Source: Algoriphagus pacificus
GTDB lineage: Bacteria > Bacteroidota > Bacteroidia > Cytophagales > Cyclobacteriaceae
Length of the DNA stretch: 64,000 bases
Direction: 5' to 3'
NCBI RefSeq assembly: GCF_017254845.1
Contig: NZ_JAFKCU010000002.1
Coordinates: 248,001-312,000 of the forward strand
Shown in pieces: positions 25,266 through 33,524 of this stretch (position 1 is its first letter; every line of letters begins with the position of its first letter). The notes beneath the pieces are model-generated. The model made no database searches. It was not told the origin of the DNA and saw only the letters and a program-made list of their open reading frames with translations. A program made the translations under genes and the position numbers.

Positions 25266-25290
25266 TAAAAAAAATGGGTCCTATTGACCC
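25266..25290 (-). terminator. Intrinsic terminator spanning a stop codon
   Basis: Minus-strand GGGTC-AATAG-GACCC (25290-25276) is followed by ATTTTTTTT. The loop contains the stop codon of the upstream exported protein gene, so the hairpin overlaps its last codons. The stem is only 5 bp but GC-rich. Confidence 0.6.
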
Positions 25291-25667
25291 GTAGAAATTG
25301 TCTTGAATTTGGATTTAATTTCATCGGGGAAAGCCCTATAAACTCCCTCAATTAGTTGGATCTCAATGACTCCATTATTTCCCTTAAACCCGTATTTGTC
25401 AGTTGCTGCATTGTCTCTCAGAACATTCATGCTTCCAATATATTCAGGTTTCAGCCAATCTATCTGGGAAGTTCCATCTTCGAATTGAAAAGCCTTAAAG
25501 ACTTTGTTTTCGGCCTCATCATCTGTTGAGCTAATCACAATTAGGGGATGATTCATGAACGAGACATGGGTTGAAAGCTCTTTTTCTGATTTATCAGCAT
25601 TTGACTGTGCGAGGGAGATGGAAAAAGACGCTAGGAAAAAAAGGAGCAACAAAAATGAGTTTTTCAT
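25281..25667 (-). CDS. Small exported protein with TonB-plug-like motif
   Basis: Signal peptide (FLLLLFFLASFSISLAQ) followed by ~105 residues. The segment SMNVLRDNAATDKYGFKGNNGVIEIQL resembles the xxVLKDxxATxxYGxxGxxGVIxI motif of TonB-dependent receptor plug domains and of the plug-like tail of Bacteroidota M56/BlaR-type proteins. Alone it is too short for a receptor. Role unknown. The terminator at 25266-25290 ends the transcript at its stop codon. Confidence 0.65.
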   Translation of the reverse strand: MKNSFLLLLFFLASFSISLAQSNADKSEKELSTHVSFMNHPLIVISSTDDEAENKVFKAFQFEDGTSQIDWLKPEYIGSMNVLRDNAATDKYGFKGNNGVIEIQLIEGVYRAFPDEIKSKFKTISTGQ

Positions 25668-25751
25668 GATGTGATCTTTTAGCTTGAAAGGATCAATTTA
25701 GCTTTTTTAGTTTGTTTTAAGCTTTTAGACTCCCTTAAAAATTCTTAATCC

Positions 25752-26066
25752 TTACTTGGATGCAAGCTGATTGAAAGCTGTTGTAAGTAAGTCAGTTAAG
25801 ATTTCTTCTTCCAGCTCGTTGATCTCCACATTTGTCCAGCCTTGCTTTCCCCATTTATTAGGTACAGGATAAACCTTTGACTTGTCGATAAGACAAAATA
25901 GATCTTGTTCCTTTAAACTCAATTTTACAGTGGCTTTCAGATTTTTTTGATCCAGGGTAGCGAAAATTTTCTTTTTCAGCCGAAAGGAAGTCTTTTCAAA
26001 ATGGGGCATTTCTTCAACTCCTGGAAATTGCATGCAAATGCATCTAAAAGTCGCAATGGGATCCAT
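25752..26066 (-). CDS. MmcQ/YjbR family protein
   Basis: The 104-residue protein has the MmcQ/YjbR (CyaY-like double wing) pattern: CMQFPGVEEMPHFEKTSFRLKKKIFATL, KLSLKEQDLFCL, then WGKQGWTNVEINELEEEILTDLL. Members bind DNA or nucleic acid weakly; the cellular role is unclear. Its ATG overlaps the TGA of the GNAT gene (TGATG), so the two are translationally coupled. Confidence 0.85.
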   Translation of the reverse strand: MDPIATFRCICMQFPGVEEMPHFEKTSFRLKKKIFATLDQKNLKATVKLSLKEQDLFCLIDKSKVYPVPNKWGKQGWTNVEINELEEEILTDLLTTAFNQLASK

Positions 26067-26518
26067 CAGCTTAATTTCTTTTCAAAGCAAACGCTGTTTT
26101 CCACTCCGATATACTGACCGTAATTAGGTATCAGCTGATAGCCTGACTTTTCATACAAGGCAATGGCATCAGGTTGCCTTTTCCCCGTTTCTAAAACACA
26201 AGCTTTATAACCCATTTCCGCTGCCCATTTTTCTAAATCCGATAGGACCGTACTCCCAAATCCTTTTCCTCTGGAATCTTCAGCGGTATACATCCGCTTC
26301 ACCTCCATCCGCTGAGAATCTATTTCCTTGATAGCTCCACATGCCTTTGGGATATCATTTTCATATAAAACCACCACATGTTTCAGACTGTCTATTTTAT
26401 TATACTGCGAATAGAAGTGCGTCTCTTCCCCGTCTATTTTTGCCAAATAAGCATCAAGCAAACGGACTAATGCTTGAAAATCAGGGTTGCTGGAATCGCT
26501 GCGGCTAAGTTTTAACAT
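26066..26518 (-). CDS. GNAT family N-acetyltransferase
   Basis: A 150-residue single-domain GNAT with the acetyl-CoA pyrophosphate loop RGKGFGSTVLSDLEKWA and the last-strand YEKSGYQLIPNYG. The MEVKRMYTAEDSRGKGFG core and CVLETGKRQPDAIALYEKSGY closing segment resemble small-molecule or amino-acid acetyltransferases, but the substrate is unknown. Coupled to the downstream MmcQ/YjbR gene. Confidence 0.88.
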   Translation of the reverse strand: MLKLSRSDSSNPDFQALVRLLDAYLAKIDGEETHFYSQYNKIDSLKHVVVLYENDIPKACGAIKEIDSQRMEVKRMYTAEDSRGKGFGSTVLSDLEKWAAEMGYKACVLETGKRQPDAIALYEKSGYQLIPNYGQYIGVENSVCFEKKLS

Positions 26519-26573
26519 GACAGAAAATTTAAAACTGAATTTAAGTGATTGTAATCAGAAATAAATTTTGGGC

Positions 26574-26602
26574 ATAAAAAAACCGGAAGGTTTTCCTTCC
26601 GG
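26574..26602 (-). terminator. Intrinsic terminator of purB
   Basis: Perfect 8-bp stem CCGGAAGG/CCTTCCGG (26583-26590, 26595-26602) followed on the minus strand by seven or more T residues, 25 bp after the purB stop. Confidence 0.9.
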
Positions 26603-26626
26603 CGAGAATATATTGACTGCTTAAAA

Positions 26627-27970
26627 TCAGATGCCAGTATAATTAAACGGCGTGATCTGATTCAGTTCTGATTTCAATTCATCAGAAATCGGCAGATTGG
26701 CGATGAACTCTCGGATTGAAGTTTCAGTGATCTTCGTGTTGGTTCTGGTCAGGTCTTTCAAAGCTTCATAAGGCTTAGGGAAAGCCTCTCTTCTCAAAAC
26801 TGTCTGGATCGCCTCAGCTACAACAGCCCAGTTGTCTTCCAGGTCCGCCGTGATTGCTGCTTCATTCAATTCCAGTTTATCCAGGCCTTTGGCCAAAGAT
26901 TCCAAAGCGATGACCATATGTCCCAATGGAACTCCGATTACTCTTAATACCGTACTGTCTGTCAAGTCACGTTGTAATCTGCTGATAGGAAGTTTGGCTG
27001 ACAAATGCTCCAACAAAGCATTTGCGATACCGAGATTTCCTTCTGCATTTTCAAAATCAATTGGATTGACTTTATGTGGCATTGCAGAGGATCCGATTTC
27101 TCCAGCTTTGATTTTTTGTTTGAAATAATTCATAGCCACATATTGCCACACGTCTTTTGCCAAATCCAAAAGGATCGTATTGATGCGTTTCAATCCATCA
27201 AAAAGCGCGGCTAGATTATCGTAGTGCTCGATTTGAGTAGTTGGGAAGCTTCTTACCAATCCCAAATAATCACTGACGAATTTCACAGCAAATTCATTCC
27301 AAGCAATGCTTGGGTAGGCTACTTGGTGAGCGTTCATATTTCCGGTAGCTCCACCAAATTTTGCTGTATAAGGTACTTGCTTGAGCAGTTCAAGCTGCTT
27401 TTCGATCCGCACGACAAACACATTGATTTCTTTTCCCAAGCGGGTAGGAGAGGCAGGTTGCCCATGGGTCTTGGCCAGCATCGGTATTGCTTTCCAGCTT
27501 TCTGCTTTTTCTTCCAACTTCAGCATCACTGCTTCCAATTGTGGAAGGATCACTTCCTTCATGCCTGCTTTTAGCATTAAAGGCGTGGAGGTATTGTTGA
27601 TATCTTGGGAAGTAAGTCCGAAATGGATGAATTCCTTATGTGCTTCGAGTCCTAGCGCGTCAAATTTTTCCTTGAGGAAATATTCAACTGCTTTGACATC
27701 ATGGTTAGTAATTTTTTCTGTAGACTTGATTTTCTCGGCATCTTCCAAAGTGAAATGATCTACGATCAATCGTAATTCAGAAAATAGAGAGTGATCAAAG
27801 TCTTTTAATTGAGGCAATGGCAATTCACAAAGTGCGATAAAGTATTCAACCTCAACGTGTACCCGATATTTAATCAGCGCAAATTCCGAAAAATAGGCTC
27901 TTAAAGGGGCTGTTTTGCCAGCATAGCGTCCATCTACAGATGAGACCGCTGTCAATGCATTTAATTCCAT
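26627..27970 (-). CDS. purB: Adenylosuccinate lyase
   Basis: The 447-residue enzyme splits adenylosuccinate to AMP and SAICAR to AICAR in purine synthesis. It belongs to the fumarase/aspartase superfamily; the signature SSAMPHKVNPIDFE contains the flexible-loop serines, and THGQPASPTRLGKE and TSQDINNTSTPLML hold conserved catalytic-site histidine and Thr/Ser residues. Length is usual for the proteobacterial/Bacteroidota long form. Upstream a TAAATTGC box (minus, around 28006-27999) resembles a -7 element. A terminator follows the stop. Confidence 0.97.
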   Translation of the reverse strand: MELNALTAVSSVDGRYAGKTAPLRAYFSEFALIKYRVHVEVEYFIALCELPLPQLKDFDHSLFSELRLIVDHFTLEDAEKIKSTEKITNHDVKAVEYFLKEKFDALGLEAHKEFIHFGLTSQDINNTSTPLMLKAGMKEVILPQLEAVMLKLEEKAESWKAIPMLAKTHGQPASPTRLGKEINVFVVRIEKQLELLKQVPYTAKFGGATGNMNAHQVAYPSIAWNEFAVKFVSDYLGLVRSFPTTQIEHYDNLAALFDGLKRINTILLDLAKDVWQYVAMNYFKQKIKAGEIGSSAMPHKVNPIDFENAEGNLGIANALLEHLSAKLPISRLQRDLTDSTVLRVIGVPLGHMVIALESLAKGLDKLELNEAAITADLEDNWAVVAEAIQTVLRREAFPKPYEALKDLTRTNTKITETSIREFIANLPISDELKSELNQITPFNYTGI

Positions 27971-28143
27971 TGGACTATTCCGTTTGTTTTTGGAGGCTGC
28001 AATTTAGCCTTTTGACTCCAAAAATCGGGTCTTCAAGTTCCGATTTCAGCACAATTCTGGGTTTTTTACGAACCCTATGTTGATAATTAAGGTTATGCCT
28101 TCGAATTTCTCCTGCTCAAAGGCAATTATTTGGGCTGAGAGGT

Positions 28144-28152
28144 TAATTTTGC
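28144..28152 (+). promoter_or_regulatory. Putative -7 element of the reductase gene
   Basis: TAATTTTGC fits the TAnnTTTG(C) consensus, 33 bp before the ATG at 28185. I do not see a TTTG box at the right distance upstream. Confidence 0.4.
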
Positions 28153-28184
28153 AGCAATTAAAAACTAAACAGTTTAGATTTCGG

Positions 28185-29279
28185 ATGTTCAATTTATTTA
28201 AGAAAAAGAAAGAGGAAGTTAAGAAGCCAACTTATCTGCCTCTGAAAGTGAGAGAGGTAGTGAAAGAAACGGCAGATACAGTAAGTATCTATTTTGAGCA
28301 ACCAGAACCTTATCTAGATTATAAGCCAGGTCAATTTTTGACTTTGGTCATCGATTTCGAAGGAAAAGAGCAACGAAGATCTTACAGCCTTTGCACTTCT
28401 CCTTATGTGGATCCATTCCCTGGGATTTCTGTCAAAAGAGTTCCTGGAGGCTTGTTTTCCAACTTTTTGAATGAGAAAATCCATCCGGGTAAAACAATCA
28501 ATGTTTTAAAGCCTCTTGGAAACTTCACCACGGATTTTCATTCTAAAAATCAAAAGCATTTCTTCTTAATAGCAGGAGGAAGTGGCATCACTCCGATGAT
28601 GGGCATTCTCAAATCTGTGTTGGCGAATGAACCAAAATCAAAAGTGACTTTATTATATGCCAGCCGTCACGAAGAGCATATCATTTTCAAAAAGGAGTTG
28701 GCAGAGCTAGAAGCAAAGCATGAAGGCAAGCTAAAAGTTATCCATAACCTAAGCCAACCGACCGATTCTTGGACTGGATTGAAGGGGAGACTTTCTTTGG
28801 AAAAGCTTGCTGAATTTATCAAAGGTGCTGAATCAGAAACTGAGTTTGAGTCTGAATATTTTATCTGTGGACCAGAAGGGATTCTAGAGAATTCATTGGT
28901 TGTGTTGGAGCAGTTGGGTGTAAACAAGGATAGAATCCACAAAGAAAGCTTCTATTCTGCAGCGGCCGAGGCAGCTCATGAAGCCAATGCTTCCAATACT
29001 GGATTGACTAGAGACGTGAAGATTTTGATGGAAGGTGAGGAGTATATGATTTCTGTTTCTCCGGATAAAACTATTTTGGAAGCGGGCTTAAATCAGGATC
29101 TAAATATGCCTTATAGCTGCCAAAGTGGACTTTGCACAGCATGTAGAGGAAAGCTGATCAGTGGTCAGGTGAAAATGGATGAAGATGATGGTTTGAGTGA
29201 AAAAGAAATCAATGAGGGGTATGTATTATGTTGTGTGGGTAGACCGCTGACAGATGATGTACAAATCAGCATTGAATAA
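28185..29279 (+). CDS. Ferredoxin-NADP reductase-like oxidoreductase with C-terminal [2Fe-2S] domain
   Basis: The start at 28185 (MFNLFKKKKEEVKKP) is chosen because upstream codons show no homology. Three domains follow: FAD-binding (RRSYSLCTSP), NAD(P)-binding (FLIAGGSGITPMMGIL and FICGPEGIL), and a plant-type ferredoxin domain (SCQSGLCTACRGKLISG with a fourth Cys in LCCVGRP). The order matches PaaE/HmpX-type reductases that feed electrons to oxygenases or other acceptors; the acceptor is not in the window. The next gene follows by 9 bp. Confidence 0.9.
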   Translation: MFNLFKKKKEEVKKPTYLPLKVREVVKETADTVSIYFEQPEPYLDYKPGQFLTLVIDFEGKEQRRSYSLCTSPYVDPFPGISVKRVPGGLFSNFLNEKIHPGKTINVLKPLGNFTTDFHSKNQKHFFLIAGGSGITPMMGILKSVLANEPKSKVTLLYASRHEEHIIFKKELAELEAKHEGKLKVIHNLSQPTDSWTGLKGRLSLEKLAEFIKGAESETEFESEYFICGPEGILENSLVVLEQLGVNKDRIHKESFYSAAAEAAHEANASNTGLTRDVKILMEGEEYMISVSPDKTILEAGLNQDLNMPYSCQSGLCTACRGKLISGQVKMDEDDGLSEKEINEGYVLCCVGRPLTDDVQISIE

Positions 29280-29288
29280 GCTGTAATA

Positions 29289-29777
29289 ATGGAATTAGAA
29301 GAAATTCGAAGTATTTATAAAAGGCTGGAGCAATTGGTATTAATCTTAATGCTGATTGCTCTTCCGCTTTTTGGGATGATTTATCTCTATCATAATTCAG
29401 GTAATCTGGACTGGGGTTTGCCGGCCTTGCCTGATTTTGTTAATGGCATTCTAGCTGGAGCTGGAACAGCGCTTTTGCTGATTCAGTATTTTTTATTTCA
29501 CAGGAAATTAAAAGAGACTTTTCACTTTGACGAATTGTTGAAAAAGGTAAAAATCTATGCTCATGCTACCAGAGAGCGTTTTTTTCTTCTTTTCATCTGT
29601 TCTTTAATAGCAACTTTGGGATTGCTGTTCTTTGGTAATCCTTATTTCATCGTTCTTTTTGCAGGTACCCTGGTTTTCTTTTCCTTGGCCAAGCCAACTC
29701 CTGATAGAATCGGAAGATTATTGAAGTTGAGAAAGGAAGAGCGCGATTTGATTTTAAACGCTTCTCGTCCAGAATAA
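29289..29777 (+). CDS. Hypothetical membrane protein (four helices)
   Basis: A 162-residue protein with a short charged N-terminus, two hydrophobic segments (LVLILMLIALPLFGMIYLY and FVNGILAGAGTALLLIQYFLF), a basic loop and two further helices (FFLLFICSLIATLGLLFF and YFIVLFAGTLVFFSLA), then a charged tail (GRLLKLRKEERDLIL). No family recognised. Probably cotranscribed with the reductase, 9 bp apart. Confidence 0.65.
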   Translation: MELEEIRSIYKRLEQLVLILMLIALPLFGMIYLYHNSGNLDWGLPALPDFVNGILAGAGTALLLIQYFLFHRKLKETFHFDELLKKVKIYAHATRERFFLLFICSLIATLGLLFFGNPYFIVLFAGTLVFFSLAKPTPDRIGRLLKLRKEERDLILNASRPE

Positions 29778-29813
29778 GGAAGAATACTCCAAACAAAATT
29801 CAGAGATAAATTC

Positions 29814-29850
29814 AAAAAAAAGCACCAACCTTTTCAGATTGGTGCTTTGT
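29814..29850. terminator. Bidirectional intrinsic terminator
   Basis: An 8-bp stem AGCACCAA/TTGGTGCT (29821-29828, 29839-29846) is flanked by A-run on the left and TTGT on the right; it separates convergent genes and serves the plus-strand pair less well than the minus-strand operon. Confidence 0.75.
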
Positions 29851-29867
29851 CATTGTTTGTAGTTGGT

Positions 29868-30797
29868 TTAGTTCTCAATGACAATATTTCCAGAAGAGAT
29901 TGATCCTCTCACCCAACTTGAGGCTCCGTTATCGATCTCTAGATTTTTTCCAGTATTGATTCCTCCGACTTTAAGATTTCCTGAAGAAGCCTTCAGAGAA
30001 AAGTTATACGACTTTAAGTCCGATTGGGTTTGGATTCTAAAAGATCCAGAAGTTCCATTAAAGCGAGTGTTATCTCCAAGGCCTGCATTGGAAGCTCTGA
30101 TATTGCCGGAAGTGAACTGCAAATTGCCTAGTTCACCGATATTGCTCAGCTTGGCATTTCCTGAAGTCAGGGAAGCACTAAGCTCACCTTTGATATCTTC
30201 AGCTTCTAATGATCCACTGGTCGATTCGTAATCCACATCTCCAGATACGTTGAAAATATCTGCATTACCAGAGGTTACTCCTGCTGAAATATTACCGTCT
30301 ACTTGGTCGATATGCAGTGATCCTGAACTCGCTCTCACTTTCAAATCGCCTTTGATATTAGTGGCGGTTACTTTTCCTGAACTTACACGAAGGTTAGTTT
30401 CATCGTTTGTGACGCCGTCCACAGTAATAGTCCCTGAACTGTTTTTGATGTCCAATGCCATTACCATAGGGCCGTTGATTTTGATGAAACCTTTGTTTCG
30501 GTTGTTTCCCCAAGATCCGCTGTTGGATTTTCTTTCGTAGGAAATTTTCAAAACATCTCCCACCGTCACGAAAATGATGTCCTGATCGCTGTCATTGGAT
30601 TCCAAAAATGCCTGGACTTTTACATCGGATCCCGAACCTCCATCATAAGAGACATCCAGCCATCCTCCACTCACTTCTATCTTACTGATGTTGGAGTAGG
30701 ATTTGTTGGCATCGACTAGGACTTGCTGCGCAAAGCTCACACTTGCGAAAAGCAGCATTGCCATTAAAATAGGGCTGATTTTAAAGATTGTTTTCAT
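29868..30797 (-). CDS. Exported DUF4097-like beta-helix protein
   Basis: Signal peptide (ILMAMLLFASVSFAQ), then a repetitive strand-rich domain with the spaced motifs SGTITVDGV, SGKVTATNIKG, SGSLHIDQVDG, SGNADIFNVSG, SGSLEAEDIKG, SGNAKLSNIG, the SG-x-turn repeats of the DUF4097/DUF2807 (putative adhesin) family. It is the last gene of the sigma factor operon, 10 bp after an outer-membrane barrel gene, so it is likely part of the envelope response. Ligand unknown. Confidence 0.85.
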   Translation of the reverse strand: MKTIFKISPILMAMLLFASVSFAQQVLVDANKSYSNISKIEVSGGWLDVSYDGGSGSDVKVQAFLESNDSDQDIIFVTVGDVLKISYERKSNSGSWGNNRNKGFIKINGPMVMALDIKNSSGTITVDGVTNDETNLRVSSGKVTATNIKGDLKVRASSGSLHIDQVDGNISAGVTSGNADIFNVSGDVDYESTSGSLEAEDIKGELSASLTSGNAKLSNIGELGNLQFTSGNIRASNAGLGDNTRFNGTSGSFRIQTQSDLKSYNFSLKASSGNLKVGGINTGKNLEIDNGASSWVRGSISSGNIVIEN

Positions 30798-30807
30798 GGT
30801 TTTTTAT

Positions 30808-31605
30808 TTATCGTATTGTTACTCCAAAGCTCATTGCATTCACCTTTGGTCCTAAGTTTTCTTGGAAAAGATCGTTCAGATCATAGTTGAAAAAGAGCGT
30901 GACGTCTCCGATACCCACTTCTCCTCTAGCTCCATAACGGAAGTTTTCGATGTACATATTTGATTTTTCGAATACTTTGGTCTTGTCTCCATTTTCGTCG
31001 TCGTAGACAAATTTACCTCTGCCGCCTACTCTTAGTCCCGCATATCCACCTAGGCCTAATCTCAGCTTCTGGTTATTGGTCAAGATGGTTGGTACCACGG
31101 TTAGGTTGACATAAGATGCAGAGATTTTAGACTTGGTTCCAGTGCCTGGTTCAAATTCCTCCCAAACGATTCCATCTGGATTTTTAACTGCAATCAGGTT
31201 GGTGTCCTCCAATTTGAAATTGTACCAGCTGACGCCAAGGCTCGAAATCAGGTGGAAGTTTCTTGCTGGTTTGTAGGTGCCTTCCATGTTGATGGCATAA
31301 TACCAAGATCCCCAAGGCTTCACTGCAGGCATTTCTGTTGTTGGGTTAACTAGGTTAATACCCAATTCCGTATTTAGATCTGCTCTGAATTTTCTGGTTT
31401 TGTAGCGTTCCTTTACTTGGATTTCATCATCTTCTTCCACTTCCAGAATCCACTTTCCTTCTTCGTTTTTAGTGTATTTCCAGGTGTTTCCGAATACTTT
31501 GATGATTTTATCTTTGGTGTAAATGACTGTGTCAGGTTCGTTTTGTGCGAATGCTGTGCTAAGCGAAAAAACGAAAAGTATAAGTAGTATAAGTTGGTTT
31601 TTCAT
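30808..31605 (-). CDS. Outer-membrane beta-barrel-like protein (operon copy 2)
   Basis: The 265-residue exported protein (signal LILLILFVFSLSTAFAQ) has an N-terminal part with charged strands (DTVIYTKDKIIKVFGNTWKY) and a beta-rich C-terminal region (GSWYYAINMEGTYKPARNFHLIS, LGLGGYAGLRVGGRGKFVYDD, YIENFRYGARGEVGIGDVTLFFNYDLNDLF) ending in an aromatic-poor strand. It resembles its neighbour at 31646, especially YGARGEVGIGDVTLFFNYDLNDLFQE versus YGVRGEIGVGRITFFSTYD, so both are products of tandem duplication. Probably an outer-membrane barrel of 8-10 strands; role unknown. Confidence 0.75.
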   Translation of the reverse strand: MKNQLILLILFVFSLSTAFAQNEPDTVIYTKDKIIKVFGNTWKYTKNEEGKWILEVEEDDEIQVKERYKTRKFRADLNTELGINLVNPTTEMPAVKPWGSWYYAINMEGTYKPARNFHLISSLGVSWYNFKLEDTNLIAVKNPDGIVWEEFEPGTGTKSKISASYVNLTVVPTILTNNQKLRLGLGGYAGLRVGGRGKFVYDDENGDKTKVFEKSNMYIENFRYGARGEVGIGDVTLFFNYDLNDLFQENLGPKVNAMSFGVTIR

Positions 31606-31623
31606 GAGTAAAAGTTGTTAGAA

Positions 31624-31643
31624 GCAGGGGACTAAGCCCCTGC
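31624..31643 (-). other. GC-rich hairpin between paralogous barrel genes
   Basis: GCAGGGG-actaag-CCCCTGC (arms 31624-31630, 31637-31643) lies 2 bp after the stop codon of the upstream gene. No T-run follows on the minus strand, so it may be an mRNA-processing or stability element rather than a terminator. Confidence 0.5.
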
Positions 31644-31645
31644 GA

Positions 31646-32686
31646 TTAAAATACTATTCCGAATGTGATTGGATTCAACTCTGGACCTTTTCCTTCTTGG
31701 AAAAGTGTGTTTAGATCGTAAGTTGAGAAGAAGGTGATTCTTCCCACACCGATTTCGCCTCTTACCCCATATCTGAAGTTGTTTAGGTAAAGACCTGTGT
31801 CTTGCTTATCTTTCTTACGTCCAGATCCTCCCAACTCTTTGTAAACATATTTTGACTGTCCGCCAAGTCTGTATCCTGCATAAGGACCTGCCGCGATTCG
31901 CAAACCTCTTTTGCCATTGTCATTCATTTTACCGAAGTCCAATTCCAGCATGGTCATGGCAGTGATGTAGGAGGCTGAGATTTTGCTTTTGAAGCCATTG
32001 ACATCGTTTCTCTGGATGAAATCAACCATCTGATCTCCACGAACTGCCTGAAAATCTCTGTTTTCAAATTTGAAGTTGTAGAACTGGAAACCTAATCCGA
32101 AATCCCAGTAAAAACCTTTTGATAGTCTCTGAGCTGCCATCCAGTTTAGGCCCACGTTCCAGCTACCCCAGCCTTTTACTGCATAAGGATTGTCTGAAGT
32201 AGGAAACTTTCCATCTGCATTCAGGTAATTATTCACTCCAAGATCCACGTTGAAGAAGGTTCTGAAAGGAGGATCACTTTTCCTTTTCATTCCCGATTCT
32301 ACCCGGACTTTGGTGTTGTCGCCGGATTCATCCACCAGGATTCTCATTCCTCCGATGTATACCTCTGTTTCTTCCCAGTCTTCTCTCACTTTTACCACTT
32401 CTTTGGTGGTACCGTCTTTTTTCTTGATCTCTACTATGGTCAATTCTCCGGAATCTTCATTCTCCTCCAGGTCCAATTCTCTGATGATCTGATTGATATT
32501 CATCAGCTTTAATTTTTCAAAGTCCTCTTTGCTCTCCACGATGATTACAATTTTTCCGGACTTTCCGAATTCCACTACCACGCTGTCACTCATTACAGTC
32601 TTGTAGGGATCATTTGATGGCATTGTACCTGCAAATCCAATTTGCACCAGAGCCATCAGGCAGAATAATAAAAGATATTTTTTCAT
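31646..32686 (-). CDS. Outer-membrane beta-barrel-like protein (operon copy 1)
   Basis: A 346-residue exported protein (signal LLLFCLMALVQIGFAG). The N-terminal ~120 residues are hydrophilic and acidic (KSDPPFRTFFNVDLG follows); the rest is barrel-like (GSWNVGLNWMAAQRLSKGFYWDFGLGFQFYNF, RIAAGPYAGYRLGGQSKYVY, YLNNFRYGVRGEIGVGRITFFSTYDLNTL). It shares its C-terminal third with the next gene. It lies directly after the anti-sigma gene, as expected for an envelope target of the sigma factor. Confidence 0.78.
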   Translation of the reverse strand: MKKYLLLFCLMALVQIGFAGTMPSNDPYKTVMSDSVVVEFGKSGKIVIIVESKEDFEKLKLMNINQIIRELDLEENEDSGELTIVEIKKKDGTTKEVVKVREDWEETEVYIGGMRILVDESGDNTKVRVESGMKRKSDPPFRTFFNVDLGVNNYLNADGKFPTSDNPYAVKGWGSWNVGLNWMAAQRLSKGFYWDFGLGFQFYNFKFENRDFQAVRGDQMVDFIQRNDVNGFKSKISASYITAMTMLELDFGKMNDNGKRGLRIAAGPYAGYRLGGQSKYVYKELGGSGRKKDKQDTGLYLNNFRYGVRGEIGVGRITFFSTYDLNTLFQEGKGPELNPITFGIVF

Positions 32687-32717
32687 GATTTGATGTCGTT
32701 TTTCTTGTGGTGGTTTT

Positions 32718-33524
32718 TTACTTTTCAGCTCGTTCTTTCTTGGAAATCATACTGGTGAAGAGGTTGTTTTTTGCATCTTGTAAGTCTGCAAATCCCTGGT
32801 CCACTTTTCCCAATAAACCTTCGACTTCATTTACTGTCTTACCGATTCCGGCGATCAGGCTTTTGTCTTTTGGTTCTTCCTTCAATCCATCTGAATAGAT
32901 CTTGACACGGAATGCAGGAGCTTCTTCGGTCGGTTTTGCCTCTGCTATGGTTTTGGACATATCCGGAGCTGTAAGCTGGATTTCTGTCTGTACCATTTCC
33001 TTTTCTTCAAGCTTCAATTCAGGAACTGCCACTGGTTTTGTTTCTACAGTCTCTTCTTGTGTTTCGGTCATTGCAATCAGATTCTGTGGAGCTTCTTCGG
33101 TAGCTTTTGGCTGAACGGCTGGTTGTTTTTTAGTAGTTGTGTTGTTTTTATTTTCTTTTTGAGCAGGGGTCGAAGCAGTCGTATTCACTGGCTCATTTGC
33201 TGTCTCAGGTTTTGTTTCTTCAGTTGGGATCGATTCAATTTCCTGTGATTCTGTCGGTTCAACCGTCTTAGGAAGATCGATTTTTTCATTTGTGGCGAGC
33301 ATATCTCCCTTTGGGGAAGTAGCGTCGTCCGGATATAAGAAATAGCCGGCAGAAAGCAGGATCACCACGGAGGCAGCAGCAGCCCACCATAATCCTTTGT
33401 TGGATTTAGGTTCTTTTGGAAGCTGTTTTTCAAGTCTCTCCCAGGCTAGAGCGCTGGGTTTGATGCTGTGCTGGTCTAGTTTTTCCTTGAAAACTTTATC
33501 CAGATTTTGTGATGAGTTAGCCAT
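32718..33524 (-). CDS. Anti-sigma factor-like membrane protein
   Basis: I start at 33524 (MANSSQNLDKVFKEK), which overlaps the sigma gene by 8 bp; the open frame upstream is overlap only. The N-terminal ~55 residues face the cytoplasm and carry a helix (KVFKEKLDQHSIKPSALAWERLEKQL) where sigma binding would occur, then a single transmembrane helix (WWAAAASVVILLSAGYFLY) and a ~200-residue, Pro/Thr/Glu-rich periplasmic region with low complexity. No zinc HxxxCxxC motif is visible. Its partner is inferred from the overlap with the upstream ECF sigma gene. Confidence 0.78.
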   Translation of the reverse strand: MANSSQNLDKVFKEKLDQHSIKPSALAWERLEKQLPKEPKSNKGLWWAAAASVVILLSAGYFLYPDDATSPKGDMLATNEKIDLPKTVEPTESQEIESIPTEETKPETANEPVNTTASTPAQKENKNNTTTKKQPAVQPKATEEAPQNLIAMTETQEETVETKPVAVPELKLEEKEMVQTEIQLTAPDMSKTIAEAKPTEEAPAFRVKIYSDGLKEEPKDKSLIAGIGKTVNEVEGLLGKVDQGFADLQDAKNNLFTSMISKKERAEK

